Assembly (NCBI GenBank): GCA_947311845.1
Contig: CAMZMU010000075.1
Coordinates: forward strand, 20,465,670-20,529,669
DNA: 64,000 nt
Direction of reading: 5' to 3'
DNA from: Poa pratensis
Taxonomy: Eukaryota; Streptophyta; Magnoliopsida; Poales; Poaceae
Shown: positions 30,340 through 44,500 of the stretch, in pieces
Position numbering within the stretch: position 1 is the stretch's first letter
Layout of the letters: every line of letters starts with the position of its first letter
Program-made: the position numbers and the translations under genes
The notes under the pieces: generated by a model
Seen by the model: the letters and a program-made list of their open reading frames with translations, nothing else
Told to the model about the DNA's origin: nothing
The model's database searches: none

Positions 30340-33300
30340 GTGACGGATATCTAGTATGATTCGATTCGTTGTTCTAGTAGTCTAGTTGTTGACCAATATC
30401 ATGCCAATGGGAGTAAGTTGGTAAACAAGTCCCAGTGGCACAAACAGTCAGCATCCAGGCCCACCCCTACCGATGATTTGAGGTTGCATGTATGCCACAG
30501 GTATTTGGAGACCAAAATTAAGTTGCAAGATCGCAGTCCATATGCATGATAGAAACTTGCAAGCTCGATCGCAGTTGATGTCTATCTGAATTTCGTTATC
30601 GTTCGAGATCAAGGAATTCATCAAATTTAGGAGAGAATGGGAAGTTTGTGGCCGTAATCGGCAGAGGCGTCCGAGTCATGACCGAGTCCCACCCATTTGG
30701 AAGCCGACACCCACACCTCATAGGAAATTTACGCTGCTGGCTACACTTGGAGTGGAAAACTCCAAGAAAACGAGCGAGATGCACACGGCCAGGGTACACT
30801 ATACCCTGCCCCCCTGCCGCGCGGCAACGCGGAGGCCTTTTCTCTACGCGGTACGTCGCTACTCGCTACCACTTCCACTTTGCTGTCGCTTTGTTGCTTT
30901 GAATCGCCTCAAACGAGAAGAGAAAACTACACTTGAAAAACCTGGCCTCTGGGAAGGGATCGATGGAGGGAGCCGTTGTTTATTCCGTCGTTGGGCCAAT
31001 AGGCAACACTATAGGCTATAGCAAGTGCTACGGTGGCAGTGAGCTATAGCACTTCTCTTTCAGGCGAAATGATTCCATTTCAATATGTTTAGGTGGAGAA
31101 AACGGTGAAGTGCTAAACTTTTTTGGCGGCACTCAAATGGACAAACAAAGCTTGAACCGTAGCAAATGAGGAAACTCTGCGCGCGTTCTGCGAGAAAACA
31201 ACTTCTGAAATGGTAGGAAAGCCGCGTTAATTGGTCTTTATCGAAGAAAACTGAAAGCCGCGTTGATGTGAGGTGAGGTGCACTTCCCTTTCAGCTACAG
31301 GGGCAGAGTGATATAGGAGAAACTTATTTATTCCATTTTTGACACACGACCCTGCTCTCACTGGTGTTTGAGCTCTGTTTTGGCGGTTGCTCCACCCACT
31401 TGTAGATCTTGTCGTTGTTGTACCAAGATCAAATATGCATGCGTTCACACATGACTTTTGGTAATCTGCCGCGCATCTGGTGTGCGTTGAGCTTATCATG
31501 TTTGTCCATGGGTACTGCTTTGGTGTAGCTAGTCTCCTAATTCATCATCTTCTCCGATTCTTCCTGCCAATGCGCGTTGCAGTGCTTTGTAGCTAGAGAG
31601 TGGGTCCTGGATATCCTAAGACTAATACAATGACAGTAGGTACTAAGGAGTTCTCAACCGCATAATATGTTTACTCTTAGCGTTGTTAAATCCGACAAAA
31701 TTCCTTTTTTATATAGCTCAAGCTGCTAGACATACAGTGATACGGATCCGCTTAACAGAACTGCATACTTAGAAAACCATGCATATCGTCTTTGTTTTCT
31801 CTTAACCGCTTAACCGCCGATGTCGACTCTGTTTTCTCTTCTTTTTTTCCTTTTTATTTCTTTTGGGCTTGCTTTGTGCTGTTTTGCCCAGCAGTGGTTT
31901 CACAGTTGTATCGGTTGGTTTCTATATTATATAGCGGGACAAAATCCTATTTCGAGGAGAAAAATGTTGAATAAATATATTGACTAGCTCTTTCCATCAG
32001 TTCAGACTTTTGATTTAGATGGCTAGTGTAGCAATTCTAAATAAAACCATGCATATCGTCTCAATTACACGTCTCTATTTCGACGAGAAATAAGAAATCC
32101 CTAGGCAACCAATAATTAACAAACCAATAGAAAATTAAGACGATATTTCAAAGTGGAAATACATATGGTCACATAAAACAAACATAGCTCGCATCGCATG
32201 GACTGGACTAGACATCAAATATCTTTCGAATTTAACCCAAAGGTTAAGAGACTGACAATGGATCGGCTCTCTCTCTCTCTCTGCCAATGTGGGACGATAG
32301 TTTGACTCAAATTCACCCAGAAATCAAAACCCCACTTTCTTTAATCTCTCTAGAAATAGGCGCTTTACCCTTTCCTATTTTCTACACCAGCACAAAGCGC
32401 AGTGTGGTTCCTAATACTCCCTCCGTTCATAAATATAAGACGTTTTAGCTTTTCTCGGGTTTTTCATATTCGTATGCATCTAGACGTGTTTTAGTGTGTA
32501 TATTTATTTATTTTAATCCGGATGTAGACCACAAATGGAGGTCGAGCTACATGTATCCCTTTATTTTGAACAATTTAAAAATCTTATTTTGAAGTATCAA
32601 AAAATTCTGGATGTAGACAATGTTGCATTGTTTCAACGTGTAAAATCTCGACTAGAGATATCATGTATTTTGGGTTGTACAAAAAAAAAAATCTGACATT
32701 TAAAAGTCGTGAACAGTGCAAAAGAATTGTGTAGACCAGAATATCAAATATTTTGATTTTAGATTTTGCACGTTGGTAGAATACAACATTTTCTACATTC
32801 AGAATGTTTTTCAGATTTTTTTGAAGCTTCTAAATATGTTTTTCAAAAATTTCAAAATAAAGTGCTCCATGTAGCTCGGCCCCCACTTGTGGTTTTTGTT
32901 ACAAAACATAACTTTCACTACAGAGTCGTAGTTGATTGTGAGTCAAATACTCACAATATGGAGTATCTATGTTCCTGTTCTCGCTGCCACGTGACGACGA
33001 GGGGGGTAGGTTTCTTCCTCATATCGCATGCATCTGGCGTTGCAAGGGATTTCTTCGAAGCTGCACATGGGACTTTCAACTGACTGTTGCAGCTACGTTT
33101 CTGGTTCTCCGGGCCGATATGGCGGCCGCTCTGAGTTCTGGTACCGGTTAAGATTTCAGATACTTCTCTGTGCTATCACTTCTTCTACTCCACGGCTTGC
33201 CATTGCAGAGGCTCTTTGACAGCACAAGGATAATCCACAGTTGTTCAGTTCCAAGTTGCGACGTCCCTGGTGGCAACTCGGCTTCTCGTGTCTATAGGCC

Positions 33301-33967
33301 TAGCATTGGTGGAGAAGATCCAGTTTGCAATTTTTATCGTCAGTTTAAGGTTCTTTTTATAAAAAGCAAGGATTGAATATTCTTTTTTCCTTTGGGGTTC
33401 CCCCAAGAATTTGTAATCCCACCTCCCAATATTAATGCAGTTTATGGGTGGGCTAAAAAAAAAGGTCAACGTTGCATATCGGTTTTAGGCCTGTGCCAAT
33501 GCACTGGATCTTAGCACGCTATCATAGGAGTATTAAAATCTTAATATACAACTAGTACAATGCATTGTTTCTTATTAGTTGTATCTACATTTAATGATTT
33601 GTAGCTCATGCATGTATATGATTGGGTAAAAGGTTTTTTTTGCATATGGCCACATGTAGAGGTTGTATGTTAGCTAAGATACAAACTCACCCTCTCTTCA
33701 TTAACTAGTATGCCACGTCAGCAAAATATCTATGAACCCGCGCTAAGAAACTTGCATTGGCATAGACCTTGCCTAGGACGATTGAAACGTCCCTTTATAG
33801 ATAAGCGTATTCAAAGAAGGAAAATGAAAATTTAGTTAATTAATAGATTGATTAGTCAGGCTTACTGAATAACGAGGAAAAAAAAAGCTTGAATGTACAT
33901 GACCACTATATCTACTATACTGATTGATGTAGAGACCGGCGTTCTTCTCCTTCTCCAAGAAATAGTA
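30340..33967. other. Non-coding part of copy 2
   Basis: Counterpart of 17945-21563. No intact gene. It holds a Stowaway fragment (about 32417-32515) and the ~45 bp-TIR MITE (about 32526-32900). Confidence 0.5.
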
Positions 33968-34098
33968 CTCCCTCCGTTGCTAATTATAATTTTTATTGGA
34001 TATATCAATTTGGTTTACATACGTACTAAAATGAGTGAACATATACACAAACCGACTCTGAAAAAAGCCTAATCATTTATATTTAGGAATGGAGGAAG
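33968..34098. mobile_element. Stowaway MITE, copy-2 member
   Basis: Paralogue of 21564-21694 with the same TA-flanked ends, so it predates the duplication. Confidence 0.8.
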
Positions 34099-34419
34099 TA
34101 TGTACGACTACTACCTTCATTCTTTTGAAAGATGTAAAATTTGACCAAGTTTATATCAAAACTATCACTAATTATAATATTATATGGACATATTACGACA
34201 AAATATTAATGATTTATCCAACAATAGCAATTTACCATTACACATGTTGATAGTTTTTTTAAAAGTTTGATCAAAACTTACATGGTTTGACTTGTGACAA
34301 AATTTATATGTATTACGACATAGAGAGAGTACATAATTATTTGTAATACACATACTTGAAGGGGATCGTATGCAGAAAACAATTTTTTTCCTAACAACGA
34401 TAACCTTAAACTAGCCAGG

Positions 34420-36055
34420 TTTGGAATCGTAGACAGAAAACAAAAAATTTCCTACCGACGATAACCATAAACTAGCCAAGATCTAACTATGCAGATATAC
34501 TATACGAAGGAGGACGGAGTACATACCCTTGTAGACCGAAACGGGATTACGTTCCCGTACAAACGTTGCCGATGAAGCCGACGAAGCCGACCTCAAGGTC
34601 GTGTAGAGGAAGTAGACGTACTCCCAACGCCACGTAGTAGCGCCTCGCAGTTCCACACACATGCGGTGTAGATGACGACCTCCGAGCTCCAGATCCAGCA
34701 GAGCAGCGGAAGTAGAAGATTGGATCTCGAAGCACGGCGGTGTGCGTAAGGTAGAGAGACTTCCCTCCTCGTACGCAGCTCCAGAAACGGAACCACGCTC
34801 AAGGTAGGAGAGAAGAAGGAAGAAGGGATGAATCTCCAAGGCATGGGGGGTCCCTATTTAAAGGAGAGGGGGGAGACCTTCTCCCTTGGCTAAGCCATGT
34901 GGGACTAAACCCCACATGGTTGGCCGGCCAAGGAGGGCAGCCGCCGGCCCTGGTGGGCCCCATTCGGCCCACCCAGGGTGGCTGGCCCTCCCCCCTTTTT
35001 TCTTTTCCTTTTCTTTTAGGGAATTTTCCCCTAATGGGCCTCTAAGGCCATTTAGGTTTTAATGCCTTTTAAATTCGAATTTAATTAAATAAAAATATAT
35101 TTAATCACTAATAACACTTATTAATATTAAATACATATTATTTAATTCATTCGGACCCCGAAAACATATTTCGTTGCCTCCGATCAACATCGGACAAGTT
35201 CCGGAACACTTCCGGAGTTCCCGGTTTCTATCTCTCTTATATCCAATCAAATCGTCACCTACCCTTAAGTGTGTTACCCTACGGTTCGGGATCACTCCAG
35301 ACATGATCGAGACACGTTCTCCGATCAATGACTAACAGCGGGATCTGGATACCCATGATAGCCCCTGTGCGTCCACGAATGACTTTTATCGTTTGAACCT
35401 TTAGACGTCCAGTCTCATCCTCTTGCCTAGCGATACTTAGATTGTCCGAGCGTCGTTCTCTGGTATCACGATTACCGAGCATGACCTCATCACCGACAAA
35501 TCTATCTTTACTCGTCTGTGATATTACATCCCCGTGACCTAGTCACATGCTTGCAAGCTCATTGATGTAATCTCACCGAGTGGGCCCAGAGTATCTATCC
35601 TGCTATGTGGACTGGCAATTTCCGCTCTTGATCACTCGCTTCTACTGCTTCCTTCCGATACCCGAAAGTGTCACCTTTATTGTCACGCTATATAAGACAT
35701 GCCGTTTGATGCAATCAGCCGCATCTTCCAGAAGCAGAGATTTGATATGATCTCACAGTCGAAGGTATGAACACTACGTTTCTATATTTTGGGTATGTCC
35801 ATCACATCATTCACCTAATGACATGACTCCGTTGTCAACCGACGTAATTATCCATGATCAGGAAACCTTGATCATCTGTTGCCCAACGAACTAGTTAAAT
35901 AGAGGCTACTAGGGACCTGGTTGTTTTCATACCACACGTGTATTAATGTTTCCGCGTAATACAGTTATAGCATGGTATTTAAAACATATTATGAACAATT
36001 GAGATATGACAAATAAAATCACTTTATTAATTGCCTCTAGGGCATATCTCCAACA
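34420..36055 (-). repeat. 3' LTR of the Copia array
   Basis: 1636 bp. The minus strand starts TGTTGGAGATATGCCCTAGA directly after the PPT. Confidence 0.9.
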
Positions 36056-36070
36056 GTCTCCCACTTGCAC
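36056..36070 (-). other. Polypurine tract of the Copia element
   Basis: The minus strand reads GCAAGTGGGAGAC immediately before the 3' LTR start, as expected for a Copia PPT. Confidence 0.8.
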
Positions 36071-37119
36071 TAGAGTACCAATTAATCTAGTTTACAACTT
36101 GGTAAAAGCTTAACACCTATAGCAATATGGTGCATGCTTGTCTCGTGGAAGAGGTTCAGTCAACAGATCTTCTCACATTGAGATCTGTATGTGCTTTGCA
36201 ACACTACTATGTCACCTAGTTTGACATCACTCGTATCATATGATAACGGTGAAATATATGCTTGTTGATGGAGTGAGACTCAAAAATTTCACACAGCATG
36301 AGCCTTAAAAGTCTAAGAGATCTATTAAGGGAAACCAGGCATGCTCGGAAAAACTGCTCAGTCCAATCATACTTGCTACTTCCGAAATAGCCATATATTT
36401 CTATACCTATGTAGATCATGCGACAGTGCATTCATATGCAATTTCGCAAGCTAACCCTTCTACGATAGTGCATTCATATGCAACTTCGCAATCTAACCCT
36501 TTCTTTAAAACAAAGGACTCCTCCTGTATGAGATTTCTAGCCGTATGGGTCAGTGTCATAACTTGCATCATCGTAACCCTTTTACGGCAAGTTATCTCTT
36601 CACTCTCACCCATACATGAAACATATCTTCAGTTCTCTGTAGACACTGAAGGATATACTTAACGTTTGTTCATTGATCCATCCAGGGATCACTCTAGAAC
36701 CCGTTCTTCAACCAAGAACTTGGGTCACATCAAGCCAAGCTTTCAGTATGATAGAATCTATGACTAAGGCATAGAGGATGTCGGACATCTTTTCTTTCAA
36801 TAACTATCGCTGAAATGCCAAGATAATATTTTACCTAGTCATACAAGTAAGAATCCTTTTCTTTGCTTGTTCTATTCTGAAACATTTCAGAATCTTGACC
36901 TAGAAAAATATTCCGACCTAATGTTACTAAGCCCCTTATGATCTATACGAATTATAGATTTAAAGCCTAATACTCTAAACTTCATTCATAGAAAATTTAA
37001 TCACTTAAATAATCATTCATACTTTACTAGAGGATCTGTATCATTCTCAATATGTCATTACATATAAAGTCTGGAATGACACCTAGCTCCCACTCAAATA
37101 TGCCTTCCACATATAAGAC

Positions 37120-37440
37120 AAGGGAATTTCTTTTTAGCTCCCACTCAAATATGCCATTCAAGAAAAGCTACTTAGCTCCCACTCACTTCTTGTAACTGCA
37201 GGTTTCTTCAACTATTTTGGACAACTCCAAAATCCTTTGATCACATTATCAAAATGAAGATTCCAGCTCCGATATGCTTGCTTCAGCCCATGAATGGACA
37301 ACTAAGTTTGCATACATGTCTAGCATCCTTAGGATCAACCAAACCTACTTGTTGTACCGGTTACAACTCTTCCTTAATGTTGCCATTAGGGAACACGGTT
37401 TTCTTCATCCATCCATCAATTTCTTAATTGATAATAATTG
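37120..37440 (-). pseudogene. Decayed Copia reverse transcriptase remnant
   Basis: On the minus strand, with stops and frameshifts, the sequence still gives GFVDPKDA-like, HVCKLSCPF, QAYRSW and FDNVIKGF stretches. These correspond to the Triticeae Copia RT region (VDPK, then VCKL, YGLKQASRSW and FDxxIKxFGF in intact relatives). A TVFPNGNIKEEL stretch upstream matches the usual KTAFLNGxLxEEV block. Its position near the 3' LTR agrees with Copia order (integrase before RT). The second interior copy has lost most of it. Confidence 0.75.
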
Positions 37441-40400
37441 CTAGAACAATCCTAAATAAACTTAGGCATCGCCACTTGAGACACAATCTCGTTGCGGTCA
37501 ACTTTTGAATTTGTCAAAACAGTTTTGTGACAAATCGATCCTTATAGACGGTTGTCTTTCCGTCAGCGTCTATTTATCATAAAATTCCATTTACTTTCAA
37601 TGGCCTGAATGCCATTAATAAAATATACCTAAGTCATTACTTAGTTATTGTACATGGATTTTATCTCGGATTATATATGGCTCATAGCCATTTCTCGGAC
37701 TTAGGTCCACCATCGCTTCTTTGTAGTTCGTAGGTACTTTCACGTTCCATAAACATGACATTTCATAACAAGATAGTCGTAGCACATGGTGCGGAAACTA
37801 TTCTCGTATGCCTACGATCTTAGTATGAGCTTAAGCATCATGATCATTATCATTAGCTTTCTTTCATCTATGGAGGACGATATCGGAACAGTTTCCGGTA
37901 CCGAAACAGTTTCCGTTGCGTCACTCTGATGTCTGGAGAGGAAGTTCATTAACTCCGTCCTGCTCTACTTTCTTTCTCACTTATACCTTCGGACAAGAAC
38001 CTGTTCTTGAGTAAGGTATATTCCGGCAACAATTTTACCTTTTTGTCGTGAGACACGTACCCAACTAATTCTTTTAGGTACACTACAAAGATTTATCCAT
38101 TTTAGGTTTAATCGTATCGAAACACTAAAATACCAAAACGACAATCTAGGCTAAAAGCCATGCCATAATTCATATGGTATTGCCTCCATGGATTTAGATG
38201 GTTTCCCTACTATCTAAAGTGAATGTTCTGTTCCTACCATACGACTCTAATGATCACAACAATTCGATAAGAGATATAATTAATAACACACAATCCAATA
38301 TCGTGTGATTACGACGTTCTAACACACCATAACATTGTGATGTTCCATACGGCGTAATTTGTGGAACTCTTTCACAAGTCTTCCAATGATATGCCAAACT
38401 CATAACTCAAATCCTCGTTCCCTCGATCTGTATCGTAGGAAATTGATTATCTTGTTAAGTTTACTTTCCTACTTTACTTCTGAACTTTATTTGAATTTAT
38501 CAAACTATTCAGACCAGCATTTCATTAAGCGGATGCCCATACATCTACTTAAATCAATCTTTGGTAAAGTTTACTAAATAATGATTTCCACTACACGTTG
38601 AAATACTTCATTGATCCACACACATCAATTATGTATGATATTTCAATAAGTTATACGCCCGTTTCCTGAAAACGGTGTCTTAGTTATCTTGCAAGTGTCA
38701 GAAGATCAAAATCCAAAGACTCATAGATCCATCAGAATGGAGCTTCTTTATGCTTATAACTTTGACATGATTCAAAACGTGAGTGCCACATAAATGTGGT
38801 GTCATTACTAAGTTTGTATCCTTTGGCATGAATATTATAAATGTATGAACTACTAACATTTAGATTCACATATGAACATTCCATTCACGATCGGTGTATG
38901 ATCATTATATCGCTCATAAATGTAGGACAACGATTTGTCACTAACAAATATGAATGATTGTCTCGCAAGAGAAACACTTATAATGATCATGCTCACAAGC
39001 GATCAAAAGGAATATTTGTTCAAATCCAAATTAATCCAAATGGTGGATGTTGAGAGAGAGTGTCTATGGCTATCACAACATGTTTGCTTGCCATCATCAA
39101 CACACATTGTCTCCTCATCCTTCCAAGCTACTCAAGCAGAAAATCTTGTTTTCATAAAACATGACTAGTATCACAACTTAGTCACTGCAGTGAGTACGTT
39201 GTTTACGTCAAAACATTTATAATGTGTATATCATATATATACCATCATCATTGATGACTTTCCGGCGATCTGCTTCATCTTCTAGATTCTGCAATGTAAT
39301 CAAGAATTCATGAAGGTGAATGATTCCCCTTTCATGACATAGTCTATGACAAACTATTTGCACCTGGCAACGTTGTCTGTCATCAAGTGATCGAGTTGAG
39401 CGAGGCGTCTCAATGTCATCAAATATGACCAATGTCATCTCGGTATGACCAATGTCATCAGGTATGACTGCCACATGCTCTTCTAATGCGAGTGTTCTCT
39501 TCCATCCTAGTTGAGAAGAAAGCCTGATTTACGGTGAATACAGATCATCAATCTCAGCGACCATTCGCGGTCTGTCAACACGCACCCACAGTTCATTCTC
39601 AACGGCAGAGATCATAGCATACACTGGACTATGATGAAATTATCCGCACAAAACTTGATAATCTGAATTATCTTTTGTCAATGGAATCTCCGGTTTTATC
39701 TCCTAGCGGGTTTTGTATCGTATAGAGCTAAAAGGTTTGAAACAAGGAGTATCCTCAAGCTATGGTATAAAACTATGAAGTTTGGACCCATCTCTTTTAA
39801 GTTTCTCAAAACGCAGGAATGCGCCTAAGTCTAACAGGGCTATAGAAGAGGTTATCATCTACAAAGGTTTTGCAAAGCATAAAGACTTTTGTTCATAATA
39901 AAATATGGGTTCTAGTTTTCAAAATAAAACTAAGTTTTCAAAGTAAAACTACTAGAACTCCCACTCAAGACGAGTATCCCTCGCATCGTCTTAGTGATTA
40001 CATGATCCTCATTCGATACACTATCCCCGATCGTCACGGCCGATAGCATAGCTTCAAAGGTAGACATCGTTTATGTCAATCACAACAACTATGTGACTCA
40101 TGCTTAACCTTTCGGTCACTGTGTTCCGAGGCCATGTCTGTACATGCTAGGCTCGCCATTATAACCTATAGCGTATTGCTTGTGCAACGTGGCTTACACC
40201 CACCTTATGCGAACGCAGATACGTCTGACACCCGATCGTCACGGCCTGCCTCGTAACGGAGAACTTTCGGTGGTGCACGCTATAGGAGAACACTACATGG
40301 TTTTAGGAGGGATCATCTTATATTTCTACCGCCGTGTAACTAATATATAAACATATATATATACACAATATAAGATGCACACAATCTACATAACATCTAG

Positions 40401-40899
40401 AATGAAATGTAATGCGACATGATATGGTCTCCTCCGCGCCGATGGTCTCCTTCGCGCCAACAGTTTTATAAACAATTTAATAAACCTACCTTGACCATAT
40501 CACATTGCCCCTGCAAAATAAAGTTAGACGCTTTCTACTTTATCTTTTGCATATTTTACGTGGCTGCTAGGGCTTTCGCACAAGAACCGTTTCTTACCTA
40601 CGAATACAACCACAACAGCGATAAGACAATTGTCTCTATTACACCCCTTTCGGGGCCCTCCATTGTAAATGCAATATCAACTATTGTAGGAGATACAGAC
40701 ACCCGCCAGCCACATATACGGTACAAGCCGTATGTCAAGTGTGGAACCAGTCTCGCGTAAGAGTACGCGTAAAGTCGGTCCGGGCCGCTTCATCCCACAA
40801 TGCCGCGATATAAACAAGTACACGCGAGAGGGTAACAAATGTAGAATCGATGCCCACATCAACATGTGTTCTAACCGTATAGAAATATCTACGCATAGA

Positions 40900-40914
40900 T
40901 CGGCTCTGATACCA
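40900..40914 (-). other. PBS, internal copy
   Basis: The minus strand reads TGGTATCAGAGCCGA one base from the partial LTR end; it matches initiator tRNA-Met. Confidence 0.9.
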
Positions 40915-40915
40915 C

Positions 40916-41573
40916 TGTTGGGAATCAGACAGAAAACAAAAAATTTCCTACCGACGATAACCATAAACTAGCCAGATCTAACTATGCAGATATACTATAC
41001 GAAGGAGGACGGAGTACATACCCTTGTAGACCGAAAGCGGGATTACGTTCCCGCACAAACGTTGCCGATGAAGCCGACGAAGCCGACCTCAAGGTCGTGT
41101 AGAGGAAGTAGTCGTACTCCCAGCGCCACGTAGTAGCGCCTCGCAGTTCCACACACATGCGGTGTAGATGACGACCTCCGAGCTCCAGATCCAGCAGAGC
41201 AGCGGAAGTAGAAGATTGGATCTCGAAGCACGGCGGTGTGCGTAAGGTAGAGAGACTTCCCTCCTCGTACGCAGCTCCAGAAACGGAACCACGCTCAAGG
41301 TAGGAGAGAGAAGGAAGAAGGGATGAATCTCCAAGGCATGGGGGGTCCCTATTTAAAGGAGAGGGGGAGACCTTCTCCCTTGGCTAAGCCATGTGGGACT
41401 AAACCCCACATGGTTGGCCGGCCAAGGAGGGCAGCCGCCGGCCCTGGTGGGCCCCATTCGGCCTACCCAGGGTGGCTGGCCCTCCTCCCCTTTTTTTTTT
41501 TTCCTTTTCTTTTAGGGAATTTTCCCCTAATGGGCCTCTAAGGCCCATTTAGGTTTTAATGCCTTTTAAATTC
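40916..41573 (-). repeat. Truncated middle LTR of the Copia array
   Basis: 658 bp, matching the PBS-proximal part of the flanking LTRs. It stops at TTTTAAATTC, where interior sequence (TAAGGCATAGAGG) begins; 1-2 bases of overlap are possible at the join. Confidence 0.9.
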
Positions 41574-44500
41574 TAAGGCATAGAGGATGTCGGACATCTT
41601 TTTCTTTCAATAACTATCGCTGAAATGCCAAGATAATATTTTACCTAGTCATACAAGTAATAATCCTTTTCTTTGCTTGTTCTATTCTGAAATGTTTCAG
41701 AATCTTGACCTAGAAAAATATTCCGACCTAATGTTACTAAGCCCCTTATGATCTATACGAATTATAGATTTAAAGCCTAATACTCTAAACTTCATTCATA
41801 GAAAATTTAATCACTTAAATAATCATTCATACTTTACTAGAGGATCTGTATCATTCTCAATATGTCATTACATATAAAGTCTGGAATGACACCTAGCTCC
41901 CACTCAAATATGCCTTCCACATATAAGACAAGGGAATTTCTTTTTAGCTCCCACTCAAATATGCCATTCAAGAAAAGCTACTTAGCTCCCACTCACTTCT
42001 TGTAACTGCAGGTTTCTTCAACTATTTTGGATAACTTCCAAAATCCTTTGCTCACATTATCAAAATGAAGATTCCAGCTCCGATATGCTTGCTTCAGCGA
42101 ATTTGTCAAAACAGTTTTGTGACAAATCGATCCTTATAGACGGTTGTCTTTCCGTCAGCGTCTATTTATCATAAAATTCCATTTACTTTCAATGGCCTGA
42201 ATGCCATTAATAAAATATACCTAAGTCATTACTTATTTATTGTACATGAATTTTATCTCGGATTATATATGGCGCATAGCCATTTCTTGGACTTAGGTCC
42301 ACCATCGCTTCTTTGTAGTTCGTAGGTACTTTCACGTTCCATAAACATGACATTTCATAACAAGATAGTCGTAGCACATGGTGCAGAAACTATTCTCGTA
42401 TGCCTACGATCTTAGTATGAGCTTAGAGCATCATGATCATTATCATTAGCTTTCTTTCATCTATGGAGGACGATATCGGAACAGTTTCCGGTACCGAAAC
42501 AGTTTCCGTTGCGTCACTCTGATGTCTGGAGAGGAAGTTCATTAACTCCGTCCTGCTCTACTTTCTTTCTCACTTATACCTTCGGACAAGAACCTGTTTC
42601 TTGAGTAAGGTATATTCCGGCAACAATTTTACCTTTTTGTCGTGAGACACGTACCCAACTAATTCTTTTAGGTACACTACAAAGATTTATCCATTTTAGG
42701 TTTAATCGTATCGAAACACTAAAATACCAAAACGACAATCTAGGCTAAAAGCCATGCCATAATTCATATGGTATTGTCTCCATGGATTTAGATGGTTTCC
42801 CTACTATCTAAAGTGAATGTTCTGTTCCTACCATACGACTCTAATGATCACAACAATTCGATAAGAGATATAATTAATAACACACAATCCAATATCGTGT
42901 GATTACGACGTTCTAACACACCATAACATTGTGATGTTCCATACGGCGTAATTTGTGGAACTCTTTTCACAAATCTTCCAATGATATGCCAAACTCATAA
43001 CTCAAATCCTCGTTCCCTCGATCTGTATTGTAGGAAATTGATTATCTTGTTAAGTTTACTTTCCTACTTTACTTCTGAACTTATTTGAATTTATCAAACT
43101 ATTCAGACCAGCATTCCATTAAGCGGATGCCCATACATCTACTTAAATCAATCTTTGGTAAAGTTTACTAAATAATGATTTCCACTACACGTTGAAATAC
43201 TTCATTGATCCACACACATCAATTATGTATGATATTTCAATAAGTTATATACGCCCGTTTCCTGAAAACGGTGTCTTAGTTATCTTGCAAGTGTCAGAAG
43301 ATCAAAATCCAAAGACTCATAGATCCATCAGAATAGAGCTTCTTTATGCTTATAACTTTGACATGATTCAAAACGTGAGTGCCACACAAATGTGGTGTCA
43401 TTACTAAGTTTGTATCCTTTGGCATGAATATTATAAATGTATGAACTACTAACATTTAGATTCACATATGAACATTCCATTCACGATCGGTGTATGATCA
43501 TTATATCGCTCATAAATGTAGGACAACGATTTGTCACTAACAAATATGAATGATTGTCTCACAAGAGAAAGACACATAATGATCATGCTCACAAGCGATC
43601 AAAAGGAATATTTGTTCAAATCCAAATTAATCCAAATGATGGATGTTGAGAGAGAGTGTCTATGGCTATCACAACATGTTTGCTTGCCATCATCAACACA
43701 CATTGTCTCCTCATCCTTCCAAGCTACTCAAGCAGAAAAACTTGTTTTCATAAAACATGACTAGTATCACAACTTAGTCACTGCAGTGAGTACGTTGTTT
43801 ACGTCAAAACATTTATAATGTGTATATCATATATACCATCATCATTGATGACTTTCCGGCGATCTGCTTCATCTTCTAGATTGTGCAATGTATCAAGAAT
43901 TCATGAAGGTGAATGATTCCCCTTTCATGACATAGTCTATGACAAACTATTTGCACCTGGCAACGTTGTCTGTCATCAAGTGATCGAGTTGAGCGAGGCT
44001 CAATGTCATCAAATATGACCAATGTCATCCGGTATGACCAATGTCATCAGGTATGACTGCCACATGCTCTTCTAATGCGAGTGTTCTCTTCCATCCTAGT
44101 TGAGAAGAAAGCCTGATTTACGGTGAATACAGATCATCAATCTCAGCGACCATTCGCGGTCTGTCAACACGCACCCACAGTTCATTCTCAACGGCAGAGA
44201 TCATAGCATACACTGGACTATGATGAAATTATCCGCACAAAACTTGATAATCTGAATTATCTTTTGTCAATGGAATCTCCGGTTTTATCTCCTAGCGGGT
44301 TTTGTATCGTATAGAGCTAAAAAAGTTTGAAACAAGGAGTATCCTCAAGCTATGGTATAAAACTATGAAGTTTGGACCCATCTCTTTTAAGTTTCTCAAA
44401 ACGCAGGAATGCGCCTAAGTCTAACAGGGCTATAGAAGAGGTTATCATCTACAAAGGTTTTGCAAAGCATAAAGACTTTTGTTCATAATAAAATATGGGT

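Larger units (their letters stand above)
36764..40915 (-). repeat. Copia interior, copy next to the 3' LTR
   Basis: 4.15 kb, more than 95% similar by eye to 41574-45501. It includes 219 bases (37288-37506) that are absent from the other copy. It has no long ORF; only RT-like remnants are recognisable. Confidence 0.9.

Noticed and set aside
36437..36512. Two-unit direct repeat (GCATTCATATGCAA) considered as a regulatory array
   Set aside because: A single short duplication inside a decayed Copia interior; no further units.
38935..39168. ORF conserved in both Copia interiors (also 43531-43764)
   Set aside because: Conservation only reflects the recent duplication of the interior. The frame is antisense to the element and has no domain.
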